Origin: Atribacterota bacterium
GTDB taxonomy: Bacteria; Atribacterota; Phoenicimicrobiia; Phoenicimicrobiales; Phoenicimicrobiaceae
Assembly: GCA_030668465.1 (NCBI GenBank)
Contig: DAOUTX010000050.1
Coordinates: forward strand, 1 to 7,364
DNA length: 7,364 nucleotides
Direction: 5' to 3'
Positions 5,569-7,364 of the stretch are shown here, in pieces; position 1 is the stretch's first letter, and the number at the start of each line of letters is the position of its first letter. Both the position numbers and the translations under genes were made by a program. A model generated the notes under the pieces. That model did no database searches. It was not told the origin of the DNA and saw only the letters and a program-made list of their open reading frames with translations.

Positions 5569-7026
5569 ATGAAAGATAAAGATAATTTTTTAGGTAAAAA
5601 TTGGTTATTGGATACAGCTGAAGGGATAAAATTGTATCGTGATGTTGCAGTTCCATTAAGAAGAGAAGTTGGGATTATTGATACTCATACCCATCATAAT
5701 TTAAGACAGATTGTAGAGAATAATCCTTTTTCTAATATTTGGAGGGCTGAAGTTCTTGAAACGAGAGAAGAATATAAAAATTGCGATCATTATATTATTC
5801 AATTAGCGGCAAAGTTTCCCGGTTTTTCTCAGGCTCTGGCCAGAGATCCAAAAATTTCAGATTATGATAAGTGGGTAGCCTTATGTAAAGTTTTTCCTAA
5901 TCTTGAAGGGAACCATGTTCATCAGTGGATGCATTTAGACTTAAAGAGGATATTTGGAATTGAGGAATTACTGAGCGTAGAGTCCGCAGATAGAATATGG
6001 GAAAAAGCAAATGATCGTTTAAAGCAAAAGGATATGTTGCCACAGGCAATTCTAAGAAAAGTTAGAGCCAAAGTAATTTTTACTACTGATGATCCTGCAG
6101 ATGATTTAATATATCACAAGTTGGCTAATAGCATAGAAAGTATAACTTTTTTACCTACTTTTCGACCGGATGCCTATTGTAACATTTTCGAGGATAATTG
6201 GAAATTGAACGTTAAAAGAATTTGCGAATTAACTGAGCAAGACACAACTCTTAAAGGTTTGATTAAAGCTTTAAGGATAAGACATGCTTATTTTGCTGAA
6301 AGGGGAGCAAAGGCAAGTGATCATGGTTTATTGGAACCTTATGGGTTGAAAATTGAGCAAAAAAGAGCAGAAAAAATTTTTCAAAATGCCTATGATAAAG
6401 GAGAAAAGTATAGTCTTAGATCTAATGAAACGAAAGAATTTATTTCTTATATGATGCATAAGTTCTGTGAAATGAATCAAGAGAAAGGCATGGTTACCCA
6501 AATACATTACGGTACAATTAGGAATGTTAATGAATATTTATTTAAAAATTGGGGAACTGATGTGGGAGGTGATGCTTCAGCAGAAAGTGTGAATATTGTT
6601 GAAAATTTAACGCCTTTATTATCGTGGTTTTTTAGCGGGGAAAACGATAATCAAAGCCATTTAATATTATATCCTATGAACCAAATATTTGCTCATACTA
6701 ATTTGATGTTGGAAAGGGTTTTCCCTAATGTACATTCTGGATTTCCCTGGTGGCATAATGATTCTCCTTATATTATGGAACAATATTTATTACATATTGC
6801 TAATTCTTCTTTACTTACTTCAAGCGGAGGTCCGGTATGTGATGGAAGGAAAATTTTATCAGAGGGAAGCAGGTTCGAAGTCTTTGACAGGATAATATGT
6901 AAAACAGTTGGAAAGCTTGTTTCGAGCGGACAAATGACTTATAGTGGTGGTGTGAGAATGTTAAAAGCTTTGATGTATGAAAATCAAGTAAGATTATTTA
7001 GCTTAAAAGGAAAGTTTAGGATTTAA
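5569..7026 (+). CDS. Divergent glucuronate/uronate isomerase (UxaC)-family protein
   Basis: This 485-residue protein belongs to the UxaC branch of the amidohydrolase superfamily, whose known members convert D-glucuronate to D-fructuronate and D-galacturonate to D-tagaturonate. Seen in order: LLDT at 13-16, the metal pair H40-x-H42 in DTHTHH, DHY at 73-75, HQWMHLDLKRIFGI (118-131), TTDDP (172-176), LPTFRPD (195-201), SDHG (250-253), QIHYGTIRN (311-319), WWHND (394-398) and CDGR (424-427), whose D425/R427 correspond to the DSR motif of canonical enzymes. It differs at several family motifs: the usual KWR-x-MR after DHY reads IIQLAA, NNNTRMF reads NVNEYLF, and WWFND reads WWHND. The catalytic core is thus kept while likely substrate-contacting positions have changed, suggesting a related but different sugar acid (inference). 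Start: ATG with AAGGGG at 5557-5562, 6 nt upstream. It is slightly longer than typical members. Confidence 0.85.
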   Translation: MKDKDNFLGKNWLLDTAEGIKLYRDVAVPLRREVGIIDTHTHHNLRQIVENNPFSNIWRAEVLETREEYKNCDHYIIQLAAKFPGFSQALARDPKISDYDKWVALCKVFPNLEGNHVHQWMHLDLKRIFGIEELLSVESADRIWEKANDRLKQKDMLPQAILRKVRAKVIFTTDDPADDLIYHKLANSIESITFLPTFRPDAYCNIFEDNWKLNVKRICELTEQDTTLKGLIKALRIRHAYFAERGAKASDHGLLEPYGLKIEQKRAEKIFQNAYDKGEKYSLRSNETKEFISYMMHKFCEMNQEKGMVTQIHYGTIRNVNEYLFKNWGTDVGGDASAESVNIVENLTPLLSWFFSGENDNQSHLILYPMNQIFAHTNLMLERVFPNVHSGFPWWHNDSPYIMEQYLLHIANSSLLTSSGGPVCDGRKILSEGSRFEVFDRIICKTVGKLVSSGQMTYSGGVRMLKALMYENQVRLFSLKGKFRI

Positions 7027-7045
7027 TCCTAAATTATATTTTTTT
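7015..7045 (+). terminator. Rho-independent terminator overlapping the isomerase stop codon
   Basis: TTTAGGAT (7015-7022) pairs perfectly with ATCCTAAA (7026-7033) around a 3-nt loop, followed by TTATA and seven consecutive T residues (7039-7045). The TAA stop at 7024-7026 lies in the loop and first base of the right arm. This closes the isomerase transcription unit before the regulator gene. Confidence 0.75.
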
Positions 7046-7115
7046 CCTACTGTCTATCAAGCAATTAATCCTTGTCCACCAATTTTTTATTTCTAATGAA
7101 TATTTTATTACGATC

Positions 7116-7145
7116 TTATATAAAACAAAATTATATAAAACAAAA
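7116..7145. repeat. Perfect 15-bp tandem repeat upstream of the regulator promoter
   Basis: TTATATAAAACAAAA occurs twice head-to-tail, at 7116-7130 and 7131-7145, ending one base before the -35 hexamer at 7147. The A-tracts and position suit an UP-element-like stimulator or a pair of activator sites about 1.5 helical turns apart. It could also be a simple replication-slippage duplication. Confidence 0.75.
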
Positions 7146-7146
7146 G

Positions 7147-7176
7147 TTGACAAAACTAAAACTCATCTTGTATAAT
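7147..7176 (+). promoter_or_regulatory. Near-consensus promoter of the IclR-family gene
   Basis: TTGACA (7147-7152) and TATAAT (7171-7176) are both perfect consensus hexamers with an 18-nt spacer. Transcription would start near 7183, about 54 nt before the ATG. Such a strong core promoter on a regulator gene usually implies negative control, for which the inverted repeats just downstream are candidates. Confidence 0.78.
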
Positions 7177-7189
7177 AAGAATAGGATAA

Positions 7190-7206
7190 AAGTAGAAGCT
7201 ACTTCT
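7190..7206. promoter_or_regulatory. Overlapping inverted repeats, candidate autoregulatory operator
   Basis: AAGTAG-AAG-CTACTT (7190-7204) and AGAAG-CTA-CTTCT (7194-7206) are two overlapping perfect inverted repeats. They lie at about +8 to +24 of the predicted regulator transcript, upstream of its ribosome site at 7225-7230. IclR-family proteins often repress their own genes from such sites, so autoregulation is a reasonable guess. Confidence 0.4.
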
Positions 7207-7236
7207 GTAATGTAGAAAAGCAGTAAGGGAAACAAG

Positions 7237-7364
7237 ATGAAAAAATCCCCCAAATATCCTATAAAAGTTTTAAATAAAACCCTCTCTATTCTGGAAATTT
7301 TACTTCAACAAGGTTCTGCTATGAATATGACTGAAATCAGTGAAAAATTAGGATTCTACCCCAG
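7237..7364 (+). CDS. IclR-family transcriptional regulator, N-terminal part (runs off the window)
   Basis: Only the first 42 codons are present. They read into the winged helix-turn-helix typical of IclR regulators: YPIKVLNKTLSILEILLQQG (7-26), corresponding to the family's V-x-S-L-x-R-A-L-x-IL-x-x-L helix, then MNMTEISEKLGFYP (29-42), which is the start of the recognition unit (LTEIA-x-x-LG-x-x-x-S). AAGGGA at 7225-7230 is 6 nt from the ATG, and the promoter lies 60 nt further upstream. The missing C-terminal ligand domain would sense the pathway substrate. It sits directly downstream of the isomerase terminator in the same direction, so it is a separate unit but probably the local regulator. 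The truncation is due to the window edge and not to a mutation. Confidence 0.82.
   Translation, partial: MKKSPKYPIKVLNKTLSILEILLQQGSAMNMTEISEKLGFYP

Noticed and set aside
1..7364. CRISPR arrays, tRNA or rRNA genes, insertion sequences, attachment sites
   Set aside because: No regularly spaced repeats, cloverleaf or rRNA-like sequence, transposase motifs or terminal inverted repeats were found on either strand.

Overview
This is an AT-rich bacterial window in which every convincing gene lies on the + strand. Consensus-like sigma-70 promoters (TTGACA/TATAAT type), purine-rich ribosome binding sites and tight gene packing suggest a low-GC anaerobe. Clostridia, Thermotogota or an Atribacterota-like lineage are all possible, and the sequence alone does not decide between them.

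Layout: (1) Positions 1-290 hold the tail of an unidentified upstream unit, a hairpin terminator (104-141) and a strong promoter (204-232). (2) Positions 291-3914 form one compact operon: an enlarged TctB-like membrane subunit, a full-length TctA-like permease of the tripartite tricarboxylate transporter (TTT) family, an RNase Z-like metallo-beta-lactamase hydrolase and a HAD phosphatase. The gaps are 16, 3 and 2 nt. No TctC-type solute-binding protein gene is visible. (3) Positions 4026-5339 encode a DegT/DnrJ/EryC1/StrS-type PLP aminotransferase with its own probable promoter and a 14-bp palindrome just downstream of the predicted transcription start. (4) Positions 5569-7026 encode a divergent member of the glucuronate/uronate isomerase (UxaC) family, ending in a terminator whose hairpin contains the stop codon. 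(5) Positions 7237-7364 are the first 42 codons of an IclR-family regulator that runs off the window. It sits behind a near-perfect promoter flanked by a 15-bp tandem repeat and overlapping inverted repeats.

Working model (inference): this is a catabolic or salvage locus for a carboxylated, possibly amino- or keto-substituted sugar. The TTT permease would take up the acid, the UxaC-like enzyme would interconvert aldose and ketose forms, the aminotransferase would act on a keto sugar or cyclitol, the two hydrolases would remove ester or phosphate groups, and the IclR protein would sense the substrate. The substrate cannot be read from the sequence. The two halves differ in codon style: the transporter gene is richer in GC and CTN leucine codons, while the aminotransferase and isomerase genes are AT-richer with mostly TTA/TTG leucine. 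They may have been joined from different sources.
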